In this document: positions 53,242 through 62,791 of the stretch, one piece after another | How the letters are laid out: the number at the start of each line of letters is the position of its first letter | How positions within the stretch are numbered: the stretch's first letter is position 1 | From: Bacteroidales bacterium | Lineage (GTDB): Bacteria; Bacteroidota; Bacteroidia; Bacteroidales; UBA932 | Length of the DNA: 64,000 nucleotides | Direction of reading: 5' to 3' | Assembly: GCA_017546605.1 (NCBI GenBank) | Contig: JAFYSH010000014.1 | Coordinates: forward strand, 1-64,000 | The notes under the pieces: generated by a model | The model's input: only the letters and a program-made list of their open reading frames with translations | What the model was told of the DNA's origin: nothing | The model's database searches: none | Program-made: the position numbers and the translations under genes

Positions 53242-53895
53242 TTAGAAGAAGAAGGCAAGTGAGAGTTCTACTCCACTCATCTTCGATTCATCTTTCATCG
53301 TGGAAAGGGCTTCGCTAGCAACATCTCCGAATGATTTACCATCGAAGTTCATGATGTTGCCCAAATCCCATTTGTAGCGGCAAGAGAGTTGGAATTTCCA
53401 AACATCCAAACCAAAACCCACACCGATACCACCGTTGATGTCACTCCAAAAGTCGGAGTTCTTTTCAACTTTCATTTTTTGGGAATTCAGTTTTACAGCA
53501 TTGGACAAAGTAAAGTTGAGGTACGGAACGCATTGTACAAAGGGGCGAACCGGGCCGAGTTGAATACCCCATTGCAGACCTACCGGTACTTCGAGGCATC
53601 CCAAATCAACGTCCAAGGTTTGTTTTCCGATAAGCGGAAGATCCATTTCCATCTTGCTTCCGGTTTTGGAATAGGTTACTTCCGGTTGGATGGCAAAACC
53701 TAAAGGAAGGTCAATGCGCAAAGCCAACCCCACATTATAGCCAGATTTGCTGTCAATAAGTTGGTTGAGATTGGTGTTTCCCAATTCCAAGGAGGTGTAG
53801 TTAAAAGAACCCTTTACCCCCAAATCCACTTGTGCTTTTGCCGGAAAGATCGAAAGACTGAAAACGGCAAGACATAAAACAAGAATCTTTTTCAT
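53242..53895 (-). CDS. Outer-membrane beta-barrel protein
   Basis: This 217-residue protein has a Sec signal (1-22, ending PAKAQ). The mature part has about eight to ten beta strands with an aromatic last residue (SLAFFF). It resembles PorT-like or OmpW-type small barrels of Bacteroidota. Sequence patches such as VDLGVKGSFNY, IQPEVTYSKTG, VPVGLQWGIQL and LDVWKFQLSCRYKWD match the shorter protein at 54273. It is 22 bp from trxA in the same direction. The function is not known. Confidence 0.75.
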   Translation of the reverse strand: MKKILVLCLAVFSLSIFPAKAQVDLGVKGSFNYTSLELGNTNLNQLIDSKSGYNVGLALRIDLPLGFAIQPEVTYSKTGSKMEMDLPLIGKQTLDVDLGCLEVPVGLQWGIQLGPVRPFVQCVPYLNFTLSNAVKLNSQKMKVEKNSDFWSDINGGIGVGFGLDVWKFQLSCRYKWDLGNIMNFDGKSFGDVASEALSTMKDESKMSGVELSLAFFF

Positions 53896-53917
53896 ACGAT
53901 AAATTTGTTAGAGGTTA

Positions 53918-54232
53918 TTACTGTAGCGATTCCATCTTGGCAACAATCGCAGCTTTGGTAGTGCTACCCACCATCTTTTCAACCATTTCTCCGTTTTTGA
54001 AGAACAACAAGGTGGGGATATTGCGAATACCATATTTCAAAGGAACTTGAGAAGCTTCATCCACGTTGCATTTAGCGATGAACCATTTTCCTTCGAATTC
54101 GGCTGCCAATTCTTCTACGATGGGGGTAATCATTTTGCAGGGACCGCACCAGGGAGCCCAGAAATCCAATACTACAGGGATTTCAGATTTGATTACCAAT
54201 TCTTCAAAGTTTGCGTCATTAATGTTTGTCAT
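53918..54232 (-). CDS. trxA: Thioredoxin
   Basis: This 104-residue thioredoxin has the active site WCGPC (about residues 28-32) and the rest of the fold, including the cis-Pro in RNIPTLLFF. No signal peptide, so it is cytoplasmic. It lies between two paralogous barrel genes, an unusual setting. Confidence 0.97.
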   Translation of the reverse strand: MTNINDANFEELVIKSEIPVVLDFWAPWCGPCKMITPIVEELAAEFEGKWFIAKCNVDEASQVPLKYGIRNIPTLLFFKNGEMVEKMVGSTTKAAIVAKMESLQ

Positions 54233-54272
54233 ATCTCTAAAATTTAAAAGGTTATAGCTTGGTTTTTAGTGG

Positions 54273-54761
54273 CTAGAAAAAGAACGCTGCCGAGATCTGC
54301 AAGCCTCGGTAGTGTTGTTGGTTGATTTGGGCGTTCAAATCCCATTGGTACAGTAGTTGGACCTGCATCCGCCAGATATCCAGACCACCTCCGACGCCAA
54401 TTCCGTATTCCAGGGGCGTTTTCGATGAGCCGTTCTCCGTTCGGTTGTCGAGGTTGATTCCGGCATAAGGACTTACTATCAAGTAAGGACGCAGGAGAAT
54501 GAGATCCAGTCCCCATTGCAGGTGTACCGGAACTTCCAGGTAATTTGCCTGGTCTTTGTTGGTGTATAACAACTCAGGTTGAATTTTTACCCCAATAAGG
54601 GGAATACCGCATTGGAGGGCGAGCCCTGCATGATAGCCCGTTGTTTCATCAGCGGTATTGACACCCCCCTTAAGACCAAAACGCAATTGAGCAGATGCGG
54701 TTTCTCCCAGTAGGAAGAACAGCAATAGGCCAATTAGCAGGTATCGGGGTAGCTTTGTCAT
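54273..54761 (-). CDS. Short outer-membrane beta-barrel protein
   Basis: This 162-residue protein has a signal peptide (about 1-24, ending TASAQ) and ends in SAAFFF. It is related to the barrel at 53242: FGLKGGVN, VKIQPELLYTN, VPVHLQWGLDL and GLDIWRMQVQLLYQWD line up with patches there, but about 50 residues are missing. It may have fewer strands or be degenerate. The function is unknown. Confidence 0.7.
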   Translation of the reverse strand: MTKLPRYLLIGLLLFFLLGETASAQLRFGLKGGVNTADETTGYHAGLALQCGIPLIGVKIQPELLYTNKDQANYLEVPVHLQWGLDLILLRPYLIVSPYAGINLDNRTENGSSKTPLEYGIGVGGGLDIWRMQVQLLYQWDLNAQINQQHYRGLQISAAFFF

Positions 54762-54792
54762 TGTTGATGATTCAATGGAGCGAAGTTACGTA

Positions 54793-56010
54793 TTATTTTT
54801 TACCTAGCAAAACGGCCAGGCCACCCGCAGCGGTCTCTTTATAGAGTGAGGGAAGGTCGTGTCCGGTTTGTTTCATGGCTTCGATGACGGTATCGAACGG
54901 AACAATGTGCGTGCCATCCGACATCAACGCATATTGGGTTGCATCCACTGAACGAGCCACAGCAAAGGCATTTCGTTCGATGCAAGGAACTTGTACCAGT
55001 CCACAGATGGGGTCGCAGGTCAGGCCCAAGCAGTGTTCCATCGCAGTGGCTGCTGCGTATTCGATTTGGGCAATGGAGCCGCCAAACAATTGGGTAGCAG
55101 CCGATGAGGCCATCGAGCAGGCCGTTCCGATTTCTCCTTGACACCCAACTTCTGCACCGGAGATGGAGGCATTTGTTTTGATCAGTGTTCCGACAAGCCC
55201 GGCAGTTGCCAAGGCTTTGAAGATCTTCTTATCGGAGAAATCGTAGCTCTTCTTGAGGTGATACAAGGTACCCGGCATGACTCCGCAAGAGCCACAAGTA
55301 GGAGCGGTCACGATAACTCCACCACTTGCATTCTCTTCTGCAACAGCCAGTGCGTAGGCAAATTTGAACCCGCGTCGTTGCATGGAGCCCTGGTAGCTTC
55401 GTGAGTGTTGGTAGTAGGCTGAAGCTCTCCGAATTACTTTGAGACCGCCGGGGAGTACCCCTTCGTTATCCAATCCACGCAAGACGGCTTCTTGCATTAC
55501 ACGCCAGACTTCAGCCAGATAGTCTTCCAGGTCGCTGCCCTCCCGGTCGTAAACGTATTCCCAGAAGGAATAACCATGGGCCTTACAGTAGGCCATGATG
55601 TCAGCCATCGTGGAGTGTTCGTACAGGTGCTCAGCTTCTTCCCGTTTGCCGCTCAAGCTGATGTCTCCGCCTCCAATGCTGAAGATGGTTTGTTCGCCCA
55701 GCAATTGTTTTTGGGCATCGAATGCTTGAAACAGCATCCCGTTCGGATGTTGGGGAAGGAAGACTTCCGGTTTCCAGATGATTTCTACCCGGTTACTCAG
55801 TTGTGGATCTCCACCCGTTAGGACGTCCATCACGGCCACGTCGGTCATGTGTCCCTTGCCGGTAGCAGCTAGACTACCATATAAGGTAACAGCGAAAGCA
55901 GATGCTTCCGGATATTGCTCCCGAAACATCTGCGCTGCTTTTTGAGGGCCCATGGTATGGCTACTGGATGGGCCCCGTCCTATTTTGTAAATTGTTTTAA
56001 TGCTTTCCAT
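54793..56010 (-). CDS. sdaA: L-serine ammonia-lyase (single chain)
   Basis: This 405-residue iron-sulphur enzyme converts L-serine to pyruvate and ammonia. The beta domain is first (MESIKTIYKIGRGPSSSHTMGP, then LYGSLAATGKGHMTD). The alpha domain follows, with the cluster cysteines in PTCGSCGVMPG and later in CDPICGLVQVPCIERNA. Fused single-chain forms are standard in Gram-negatives. Clustered with the efflux genes, 9 bp after the PII-like gene, perhaps only by position. Confidence 0.94.
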   Translation of the reverse strand: MESIKTIYKIGRGPSSSHTMGPQKAAQMFREQYPEASAFAVTLYGSLAATGKGHMTDVAVMDVLTGGDPQLSNRVEIIWKPEVFLPQHPNGMLFQAFDAQKQLLGEQTIFSIGGGDISLSGKREEAEHLYEHSTMADIMAYCKAHGYSFWEYVYDREGSDLEDYLAEVWRVMQEAVLRGLDNEGVLPGGLKVIRRASAYYQHSRSYQGSMQRRGFKFAYALAVAEENASGGVIVTAPTCGSCGVMPGTLYHLKKSYDFSDKKIFKALATAGLVGTLIKTNASISGAEVGCQGEIGTACSMASSAATQLFGGSIAQIEYAAATAMEHCLGLTCDPICGLVQVPCIERNAFAVARSVDATQYALMSDGTHIVPFDTVIEAMKQTGHDLPSLYKETAAGGLAVLLGKK

Positions 56011-56019
56011 GCATCAAAG

Positions 56020-56313
56020 TTACACGGTTTGTTCAATATTCCAAACGAAAGCACGTACACCTACTTCTTTGTTCCGGTTGTCGAGCTTCTTGATGGTTTG
56101 GAGCAGATCGTGTACTTGCTCGTCTTCAACCACGGTGATGACGGCAGAGTTCATTTCCGGCCAGGTGTGAGTGCCTCGACGAGGTTCTCCGTCCCGGGTA
56201 CCACGGCCTTGTACGTCTTCAAAGAAGGTAAATCCGCGGATGCTCAATTGATCGAGCAAGTATTCGACCCGTTCGGTGTTGGCCTGATTGAATACAATAA
56301 ATACAGCTTTCAT
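56020..56313 (-). CDS. PII-like signalling protein linked to RND efflux
   Basis: This 97-residue protein has the length and strand pattern of PII-like (GlnB-related) proteins: MKAVFIVFNQANTERVEYLL, then a T-loop-like charged stretch (RGTRDGEPRRGTHTWPEM) and VRAFVWNIEQTV at the end. Similar genes follow RND efflux pumps in Bacteroidota. It may sense a ligand for the pump. It lacks the standard T-loop tyrosine context. It is 13 bp after the RND gene. Confidence 0.7.
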   Translation of the reverse strand: MKAVFIVFNQANTERVEYLLDQLSIRGFTFFEDVQGRGTRDGEPRRGTHTWPEMNSAVITVVEDEQVHDLLQTIKKLDNRNKEVGVRAFVWNIEQTV

Positions 56314-56326
56314 AATTTGCTACGTA

Positions 56327-59300
56327 TTATTCTTGTTGGGTTGATGTTTCTGCTTCATCAGCAGCCAATTGCATGAAAATAAATTGTTTGCGGTTCATCG
56401 CTTCTTTATCACGTTCTCCGTGACGGGACAGGAGTGCGTAGAAGATCGGAACGATGATCAAGGTAACGAGGGTTGAAATCAACAGACCTCCGATTACCAC
56501 AATACCGAGGGGTTGCCACATTTCAGAACCTTCACCTTGACTGATGGCCATCGGGACCATACCGAGGATGGTGGTGAATGCAGTCATCAATACCGGACGA
56601 AGACGGGATTGACCAGAAAGTGCAATCGCTTCGTTGAGTTCATAGCCACGGTCACGCATCAAGTTGATGTAGTCCACCAATACGATACCGTTCTTCACAA
56701 CAATACCTACCAGCATGACAATACCCAATGCACCAATCATATCCAATGAAGTACCGGTCAACCACAAGGCCAGGACGGTACCTGAGAAGGCAAACGGCAC
56801 TGACATCATGATGATGGCAGGTTTGGAGAAGGATTCAAACTGAGAAGCCATTACCACATAAACCAACAACACGATCAAGGCCAGGAGGATACCGATGTCT
56901 CCGAAACTTTCTTGTTGGTCTTCGTAGCTACCAGAGATGCGGTAAGTAACACCGGTGGGCATGTTCATTTGGTCCAATTCCTTTTCAATTTGTTGAGCCA
57001 TTTCACCCAATGAAACTTGGTAAGGAGTTACCTTGATGGTTACGACACGTTGACGGGATTTGCGTTCGATGGTCGGAGGAGCCCAGTACTCTTCAACTTG
57101 AGACACTTCGGACAACTTGATTTGTTTTCCTGTTGGTGTCGGAATCGTCATATCTTCAATGTCTGTGATGGAGTTCCGGTTTTCTTCTTTCAGGCGAACG
57201 ATGATGTCATACTCATCGCCATCTTCTTTCAAGTAACCAGCCAATGATCCGTTGATCCGGTTGCGGACGTAGGTGGAAATTGTAGCGGAATTCAATCCAT
57301 GCAAAGAGGCTTTCTCTTTGTCAATGGTCAATTTCAATTCTGCACGGTCTTCGTCGCGGCTAACTTTGATGTCCCGTGCGCCAGCGATCTTGTTGCGGAT
57401 CATTTGACGGATTTCTTGGGTCATCATGTTGGTTTGGTCAAAGTTGTGTCCGTAGACTTCAATATCAACCGTCGCTGAACCACCCATCATACCACCGCCG
57501 GTAGAACATTGGTAGGTAATGATTTCAGGATATTGAGCGAGCTCTTGTCGCAAAACTTCAGCAATGTTGAAAATTGTACGTTCCCGTTGGTATTTCTTGG
57601 TACAAACCACGGTCATTGAAATCTTGTTGTTGGTAGTTTGTGAAAACAAGGCACCAATACCCGCGTTGTCATTGCTACCTGCAGAGGAGGAAATCATTCG
57701 GATCTCGGGAACCAACTCACGGAAGCGGGCTTCCAGGCGACGAGCAGTTTTGATGGTTTCCTCAATACGGGTACCGCGTTGGAGTTCTACAGTTACGGTC
57801 AGACGGCCGTTGTCGGTTTGTTGCATAAAGTCAGAACCAATCTTGCCCATGATCATTGGAAGCAGGGTGATCGCAAAAATCACAAAAGCGGCAAGTAGGG
57901 TCTTTTTCTTATTTTTCAAGCAGACGCGGAGAACGTTTGCATAGATGGAGTCCACTTTGTTGAGGAAACCCACCACGTATTTTTCGTACCAGCTGGCATG
58001 TTCTTGAAGGTTGATCAGATGGCCGTGTTCATCCACTTGTACTTTCTTAGCTTTGAGCAATTTCGAGCAAAGCATCGGGGTAAGCGTAATTGCGCAAACG
58101 GTTGATGTACAAACGACAATGGTTACCAACCAACCCAATTCTTTGAAGAGGATACCAGCCATACCAGATAGCATGGTCAGCGGAACGAATACCACGACGA
58201 TAACGAGTGTTGTCGCAATGACGGAAACCCATACCTCGTTGGTTGCGTAGATGGAGGCTTCGCGCGGGTTGGCACCCCGTTCGATGTGCTTGGTGATGTT
58301 TTCCAAAACCACGATCGCATCGTCCACCACCATACCGATGGCAACGGTCAAAGAACAGAGCGAGATGATGTTGATGGAACTGTCAACGAGCATCAAATAG
58401 ATGAAGGAAACGATCAAGGCAATCGGAATGGTGATACCGATGATGAACGTAGCACGCCAGCGTCCCAGGAAGAACAATACAACCAACACCACGAAAAGAA
58501 GGGCATAGAAGATGGATTCTTCCAAGGAGTTGATGGAGTTCTTGATTTCGTCGGATGAATCGTAGATGATTTCGATGTTGATATCACTGGGCAGACGTTT
58601 CTCGATCTTGGCCAGCTCTTCATTCAGCTCCTTACAAATTTGAACAGTATTACCTCCCGTTTGTTTGGTAACCATCATCCGGACCCCTTCCTGGCTGTTG
58701 ATCTTTTCATCCAAGGAGAGGTCTTTCAACGTATCCCGGATGATTGCCAAGTCTTTAACAAACACTTGGCGTCCTGTTGGAGTCGTTGAAACGACAATGT
58801 GTTTGATGTCTTCACTTTCCAGGTATTCGCTGCGCACTTGCATCGCATACTGTTCCTTGTTGATTTTGATGGTACCCGAAGACAGGTTCAAGTTGTTGGA
58901 AGATACGGCTGAAGAAACTTGTTCCAGGCTCAAACCGTAGGCATCCAATTTGGCTTGGTCTAAGTCCAGATAGATGTAGCGTTCGGGACTTCCTGACAAC
59001 GAGATGTTACCGATACCGTCCACCATGTTCAGCTGGGGAATGACATCGTCATTGAGGATCTTGTCCAAGCCCGGGTAGCTTTCTTTTGCGGTGATTGCAT
59101 ACTGGGCAATGGGCATAGAGCTGGAGCTGAACTTGAGGATCATCGGATTGGAGCAACCATCCGGGAGTCGGTCGCGGACGATGTCCAGGAATGATCGGAT
59201 GTCGTTGATGACTTCGTCCAAGTTTTGCCCCCATTCCATTTCCAGCAATACCATGGACATGTTATCTTTGGAAGTGGATGTCATTTCTTTCAGACCGTCA

Positions 59301-59521
59301 ACCGAACTCAAGGAGTTCTCGATCATTTTGGTGACGTTGGTCTCGATTTCCGAAGCATTGGCTCCGGCGTAGGTCGTCATTACGGTAACATAGGGCGGTT
59401 CCATTTCCGGGAACTGGTCGATGGGCAGCCGCGAGAGGGAGAACAATCCCAGGATCGCTACCGCAACAAAGATCAGAATCGTTGTTACCGGCTTATTAAT
59501 CGCAGTTTTATAAATACTCAT
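56327..59521 (-). CDS. RND efflux transporter, HAE1/AcrB type
   Basis: This inner-membrane proton-driven pump has 1064 residues, the normal length. It has twelve membrane helices and two large periplasmic loops. The proton-relay aspartates are in GMVVDDAIVVLENI (helix 4). N-terminal FSLSRLPIDQFPEMEPP and the helix-1 region are standard for HAE1 multidrug pumps. The GxxxD/E-type residues of metal pumps (CusA) are not evident, so a drug or lipid substrate is more likely. Operon: tolC, adaptor, RND, PII-like. Confidence 0.93.
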   Translation of the reverse strand: MSIYKTAINKPVTTILIFVAVAILGLFSLSRLPIDQFPEMEPPYVTVMTTYAGANASEIETNVTKMIENSLSSVDGLKEMTSTSKDNMSMVLLEMEWGQNLDEVINDIRSFLDIVRDRLPDGCSNPMILKFSSSSMPIAQYAITAKESYPGLDKILNDDVIPQLNMVDGIGNISLSGSPERYIYLDLDQAKLDAYGLSLEQVSSAVSSNNLNLSSGTIKINKEQYAMQVRSEYLESEDIKHIVVSTTPTGRQVFVKDLAIIRDTLKDLSLDEKINSQEGVRMMVTKQTGGNTVQICKELNEELAKIEKRLPSDINIEIIYDSSDEIKNSINSLEESIFYALLFVVLVVLFFLGRWRATFIIGITIPIALIVSFIYLMLVDSSINIISLCSLTVAIGMVVDDAIVVLENITKHIERGANPREASIYATNEVWVSVIATTLVIVVVFVPLTMLSGMAGILFKELGWLVTIVVCTSTVCAITLTPMLCSKLLKAKKVQVDEHGHLINLQEHASWYEKYVVGFLNKVDSIYANVLRVCLKNKKKTLLAAFVIFAITLLPMIMGKIGSDFMQQTDNGRLTVTVELQRGTRIEETIKTARRLEARFRELVPEIRMISSSAGSNDNAGIGALFSQTTNNKISMTVVCTKKYQRERTIFNIAEVLRQELAQYPEIITYQCSTGGGMMGGSATVDIEVYGHNFDQTNMMTQEIRQMIRNKIAGARDIKVSRDEDRAELKLTIDKEKASLHGLNSATISTYVRNRINGSLAGYLKEDGDEYDIIVRLKEENRNSITDIEDMTIPTPTGKQIKLSEVSQVEEYWAPPTIERKSRQRVVTIKVTPYQVSLGEMAQQIEKELDQMNMPTGVTYRISGSYEDQQESFGDIGILLALIVLLVYVVMASQFESFSKPAIIMMSVPFAFSGTVLALWLTGTSLDMIGALGIVMLVGIVVKNGIVLVDYINLMRDRGYELNEAIALSGQSRLRPVLMTAFTTILGMVPMAISQGEGSEMWQPLGIVVIGGLLISTLVTLIIVPIFYALLSRHGERDKEAMNRKQFIFMQLAADEAETSTQQE

Positions 59522-60549
59522 TATTCAACAACTTTTACAACGTTTAATTTGATACCATCTACCAAGCGGGCTTGACCGGTCACTACCAAGTGGTCGCCTG
59601 CTTGCAACTCGTCGCTGATGACTTCGATGCGATCGTCGTAGCGGTCACCCAGTTTGACGAAGATACGCTCAGCTGCGCCATTTCGTTCTATGAAAATGTA
59701 GCGTTCGTTAGAACCCAGCAATTTCAAAACACTTTGGTAGGGTACTACGATCGTGGTTGTTTTTCCGATTGCCATCGCGGTTCTGACAAACATACCCGGA
59801 CGCAGAAGCTTTTCCTGGTTGTTCATCACGATGCGAACTTGGAAAGTGTGGGTTGCTGCATCGATGATCGGGAAGATGGTTTCCACTTTCGCTTCAAAGG
59901 TACGGCCCGGATAGATATCAGAGGTCAGGGTCAAAGACATCCCTTCTTTAATCATCGGGAAGTAGGTTTCGGGAATATTGATCAACGCTTTCAAGCGGGC
60001 GATGTCAATCAAGGTGAGGATGGGTTGACCTGCATACAATTCACCATCTTCGTAGTTTTTGGCAGCAATGACACCCGCAAAGGGAGCTTTCACAAAGGTG
60101 TTGGTTTCCAGGAAGGCCAATGATTTTTGAGTTTGGTCGTAACTCAATTTTACTTGGTCGTAAGTTTGTTGTGACAAAGCACCACTTTCGTAAAGGGCTT
60201 CGGTCCGTTGAATTTCAGTTTGCAGGTTGGCAAAAGTCAGTTGGGTGGTGGTGTATTGGTTTTGATCCATCCGAACCAGCATATCACCGGCTTTGACCTG
60301 ATCGCCAACTTCCACGTAGATGTGTTCGATCGGTCCAGTCAGGGACGGAGCGATGTTGACGGTTTCGTAAGCCTGCAAGGTGGTTGACAACTCCAATTGA
60401 CGGGCGATTTCTGTTTCTTTCAATACGGTCACTTCAACTTGTTCGATGCGTTCAGTCTTTTCTTCTACAACTTCCGCATTTGACTGCCCTTTGCAGCCGA
60501 TGGTCAGTGCCGCTGCGGCAGCCAGACCCAAGAAAACAATTTTATTCAT
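59521..60549 (-). CDS. Periplasmic adaptor (membrane fusion protein)
   Basis: This 342-residue lipoprotein (lipobox LTIGC, Cys about residue 19) joins the RND pump to the outer-membrane channel. It shows a lipoyl/barrel-sandwich split around a helical hairpin: IEHIYVEVGDQVKAGDMLV, helices with LQTEIQRTEALYESGAL, then VKAPFAGVIAAKNYEDGE. The beta-barrel domain follows. Its stop overlaps the RND start by one base. Confidence 0.93.
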   Translation of the reverse strand: MNKIVFLGLAAAAALTIGCKGQSNAEVVEEKTERIEQVEVTVLKETEIARQLELSTTLQAYETVNIAPSLTGPIEHIYVEVGDQVKAGDMLVRMDQNQYTTTQLTFANLQTEIQRTEALYESGALSQQTYDQVKLSYDQTQKSLAFLETNTFVKAPFAGVIAAKNYEDGELYAGQPILTLIDIARLKALINIPETYFPMIKEGMSLTLTSDIYPGRTFEAKVETIFPIIDAATHTFQVRIVMNNQEKLLRPGMFVRTAMAIGKTTTIVVPYQSVLKLLGSNERYIFIERNGAAERIFVKLGDRYDDRIEVISDELQAGDHLVVTGQARLVDGIKLNVVKVVE

Positions 60550-60560
60550 AGATGATAACT

Positions 60561-61856
60561 TTATAAATTCAACAATTTTTCCAATTCGATCGTCGCTTTC
60601 ACATATTCCAGCAAGCTTTGTACATAGCTGCTTTGAGCATTGATCAAGTTGGTTCCTGAGGTTGTTACATCCAGGCTGGATGCGTGACCGTATTCGTATT
60701 TCTTAGAAATGTTGTCAAAAACGCGTTGGGTAACGGTTACGTTTTTGGCTTGTGTTGCAAAGTTTTCTTTGGCAGATACCAAGTTGAAACACAATTGGCG
60801 GTGTTGGATTTGCATGGCATCTTGCGTGTCTGCCAAAACGTTCAATTGTTTTTCGTAACTACGTTTGGCGGATTGGACTGCGCTGTAGCGGTTTCCGCTG
60901 GAGAAGATGGGAACGGATAGTGAAATGCCAAATAAATTGGGAGGGGTCATGTTCATGGTCCGTTCGTCGCTGAAATATTTTCGAGTGTTGTATTGGTGGA
61001 AAATACGGATGGAAGGAGCATATGCCCATTGTGCCATACGCACTTGTTTTTTGGAAATAAGGGTGCTTTCTTCCATCAATTGTAAGGTGTAATTTTTCTC
61101 CGGAACGAAGACTTCTGACAAAAGACGATTGGACTCTTCTTCGTTGAGCAGGTCTTCAATGCTTTGTGTCAATACAATTTCCGTGGTTACGGGAATACAC
61201 AATTGCAGGCGAAGGCTGTTCAACACCATTTCGTGATTACGTTTGGCTGAGTTCAGACCTGTTTCCATCGTGGCTACTTGTACCAGCAGCTGGTCAGCAT
61301 CAATTTGTTCAGCGGCCCCTACATCCACGGCTTTTTGGGAGTAATTGTAGAGTTGGCGCAGGTTTTCCAAATTGGCGGTCAACAGATCAATCGTTTTTTC
61401 GGTCACCAGGGCAGAATAATACATGATTTTCACTTGGCTGGTGATGTCTTGCTCTGTCAGCTTTTGATTAATGTCTGACATTTTTGCTGAAATGTTGCTC
61501 AGTTGTATGCCAATGATCTGTGCTGCGCTTACACCAATGGCGGAGGTGAGGCCAAATGAACCATAGGAAGGCATGGCAATGGACATACCTCCCAGGTCGA
61601 TTTTATAATCGAAGAAGTTTTGGTAGTCCAAGCTGGCACTTACTTGCGGAAGGAGGGTGGTAATGTTTTTCCAACGTTCTGCTTCAGCAAGGCGGATGTC
61701 CAAAGCTGCATTTTTAAGCGTTCGATTGTGCTCTAACGCATAATTCTGAGCATCATCCAATGAAAGATGGATGGTTTCAATCCCTGCCTGACCAAAGAGA
61801 GCGGTTAGCCCAGCAATGGACAAAAGGCAAGTGAGAAAAATTGATTTCATTTTCAT
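60561..61856 (-). CDS. TolC-family outer-membrane efflux channel
   Basis: This 431-residue outer-membrane channel has a Sec signal (MKMKSIFLTCLLSIAGL, cleaved near FGQA). Two OEP repeats (about 50-230 and 240-425) make the barrel and the helical tunnel. I prefer the ATG at 61856 or the one two codons later, since the longer frame lacks a signal at its N-terminus. It heads the efflux operon and is 11 bp from the adaptor gene. Confidence 0.9.
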   Translation of the reverse strand: MKMKSIFLTCLLSIAGLTALFGQAGIETIHLSLDDAQNYALEHNRTLKNAALDIRLAEAERWKNITTLLPQVSASLDYQNFFDYKIDLGGMSIAMPSYGSFGLTSAIGVSAAQIIGIQLSNISAKMSDINQKLTEQDITSQVKIMYYSALVTEKTIDLLTANLENLRQLYNYSQKAVDVGAAEQIDADQLLVQVATMETGLNSAKRNHEMVLNSLRLQLCIPVTTEIVLTQSIEDLLNEEESNRLLSEVFVPEKNYTLQLMEESTLISKKQVRMAQWAYAPSIRIFHQYNTRKYFSDERTMNMTPPNLFGISLSVPIFSSGNRYSAVQSAKRSYEKQLNVLADTQDAMQIQHRQLCFNLVSAKENFATQAKNVTVTQRVFDNISKKYEYGHASSLDVTTSGTNLINAQSSYVQSLLEYVKATIELEKLLNL

Positions 61857-61932
61857 ATTTAGTTGTGCATTAATTTCGACATGTAAAGATTGCTTTTCCA
61901 CTCAATTTCTATGCCAATTCTGTCCAAATTTG

Positions 61933-61940
61933 TACATTTG
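61933..61940 (+). promoter_or_regulatory. -7 element for the UDG-like gene
   Basis: TACATTTG matches the -7 consensus, 26 bases before the ATG at 61967. No clear -33 TTG. Confidence 0.45.
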
Positions 61941-61966
61941 TAGGGCTTGATAAATCGCATGAAACG

Positions 61967-62725
61967 ATGGAAACAAACACCTCCTATCCATATTTGTTTC
62001 AACAATTGCTTGCCGCTACCCAGGAGTACTACATTGGCGAGGGAAATCCACACGCACGGATTCTCGTGCTGACAGCCCAGCCACTCGTTCCCTGGGATGC
62101 AGAACGGGTTTGCAACAATCGCTCTGCTTGGTTGTCTGGCTCCATGCCGACAGAATTTCCAGGTCCCCTTTTGATCCAAGAGCAAGGGCATTCCTCGCGT
62201 CTGCTTTTGCACCTTCAGAAACTGGGGCAACGGATCTTTGTATCAGATAACTCGTTTCTGCAGACCTGTTTCTGTACTGCATTGGGTTGTCCGCTCAAGC
62301 AGGGGAATACATCTTCCACTATGGATGCTTGGCTGGAGAGCGTCCAGCAGCGCTGTGGAGCTGGCAACCGCTTCCTTTCTCATCCTTATTTCCAACAATT
62401 CCCCATCGTTCTTTTAGTAGCCGGTGATGCGGTCTCAGAGTTGAGGAGTGCTACTTTTAATCCATTTGAACTATTTGGATTTCAGGATGTTCTGCAATAT
62501 TGGATCTGTCGAAGTTGTGGACATGTTCATTCGCAAGGCCGCCTACTTCACGTCTGTCCACAGTGTCGGGGGAAGTGGAACCGGCTACTAGTTTACGAAC
62601 AACAGGATCCTCCCAAACTCCTGTTGCATACACGCCATTTTTCGTCGGTGCAGACGGATCGTTATTTGGATCTGATTGCCGATCGGGTAAAAGGTTTTAT
62701 GCGGCAACAAGGGCCTTCCTTTTAA
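61967..62725 (+). CDS. UDG-like protein with zinc ribbon
   Basis: This 252-residue protein is not firmly assigned. The N-terminus IGEGNPHARILVLTAQP (about 23-39) resembles the first motif of uracil-DNA-glycosylase superfamily proteins, and HTRHFSS near 221-227 could match the second motif region. Residues 181-200 carry two CxxC pairs (C181, C184, C197, C200), a zinc ribbon inserted late in the fold. Classic UDG catalytic residues are not clear. It may act on damaged DNA or be a non-enzymatic relative. Divergent from the efflux operon. Confidence 0.5.
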   Translation: METNTSYPYLFQQLLAATQEYYIGEGNPHARILVLTAQPLVPWDAERVCNNRSAWLSGSMPTEFPGPLLIQEQGHSSRLLLHLQKLGQRIFVSDNSFLQTCFCTALGCPLKQGNTSSTMDAWLESVQQRCGAGNRFLSHPYFQQFPIVLLVAGDAVSELRSATFNPFELFGFQDVLQYWICRSCGHVHSQGRLLHVCPQCRGKWNRLLVYEQQDPPKLLLHTRHFSSVQTDRYLDLIADRVKGFMRQQGPSF

Positions 62726-62731
62726 TAGGCA

Positions 62732-62765
62732 AAGAGACGAAAGCCGTTTCGGCCATTCGTCTCTT
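62732..62765. terminator. Bidirectional terminator-like hairpin
   Basis: AAGAGACGAA (62732-62741) pairs with TTCGTCTCTT (62756-62765). An inner GCCG/CGGC hairpin sits between. The genes on both sides are convergent. T-tracts are weak. Confidence 0.6.
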
Positions 62766-62791
62766 GTTGATTGGTTGGAAATCCTCGTCAA

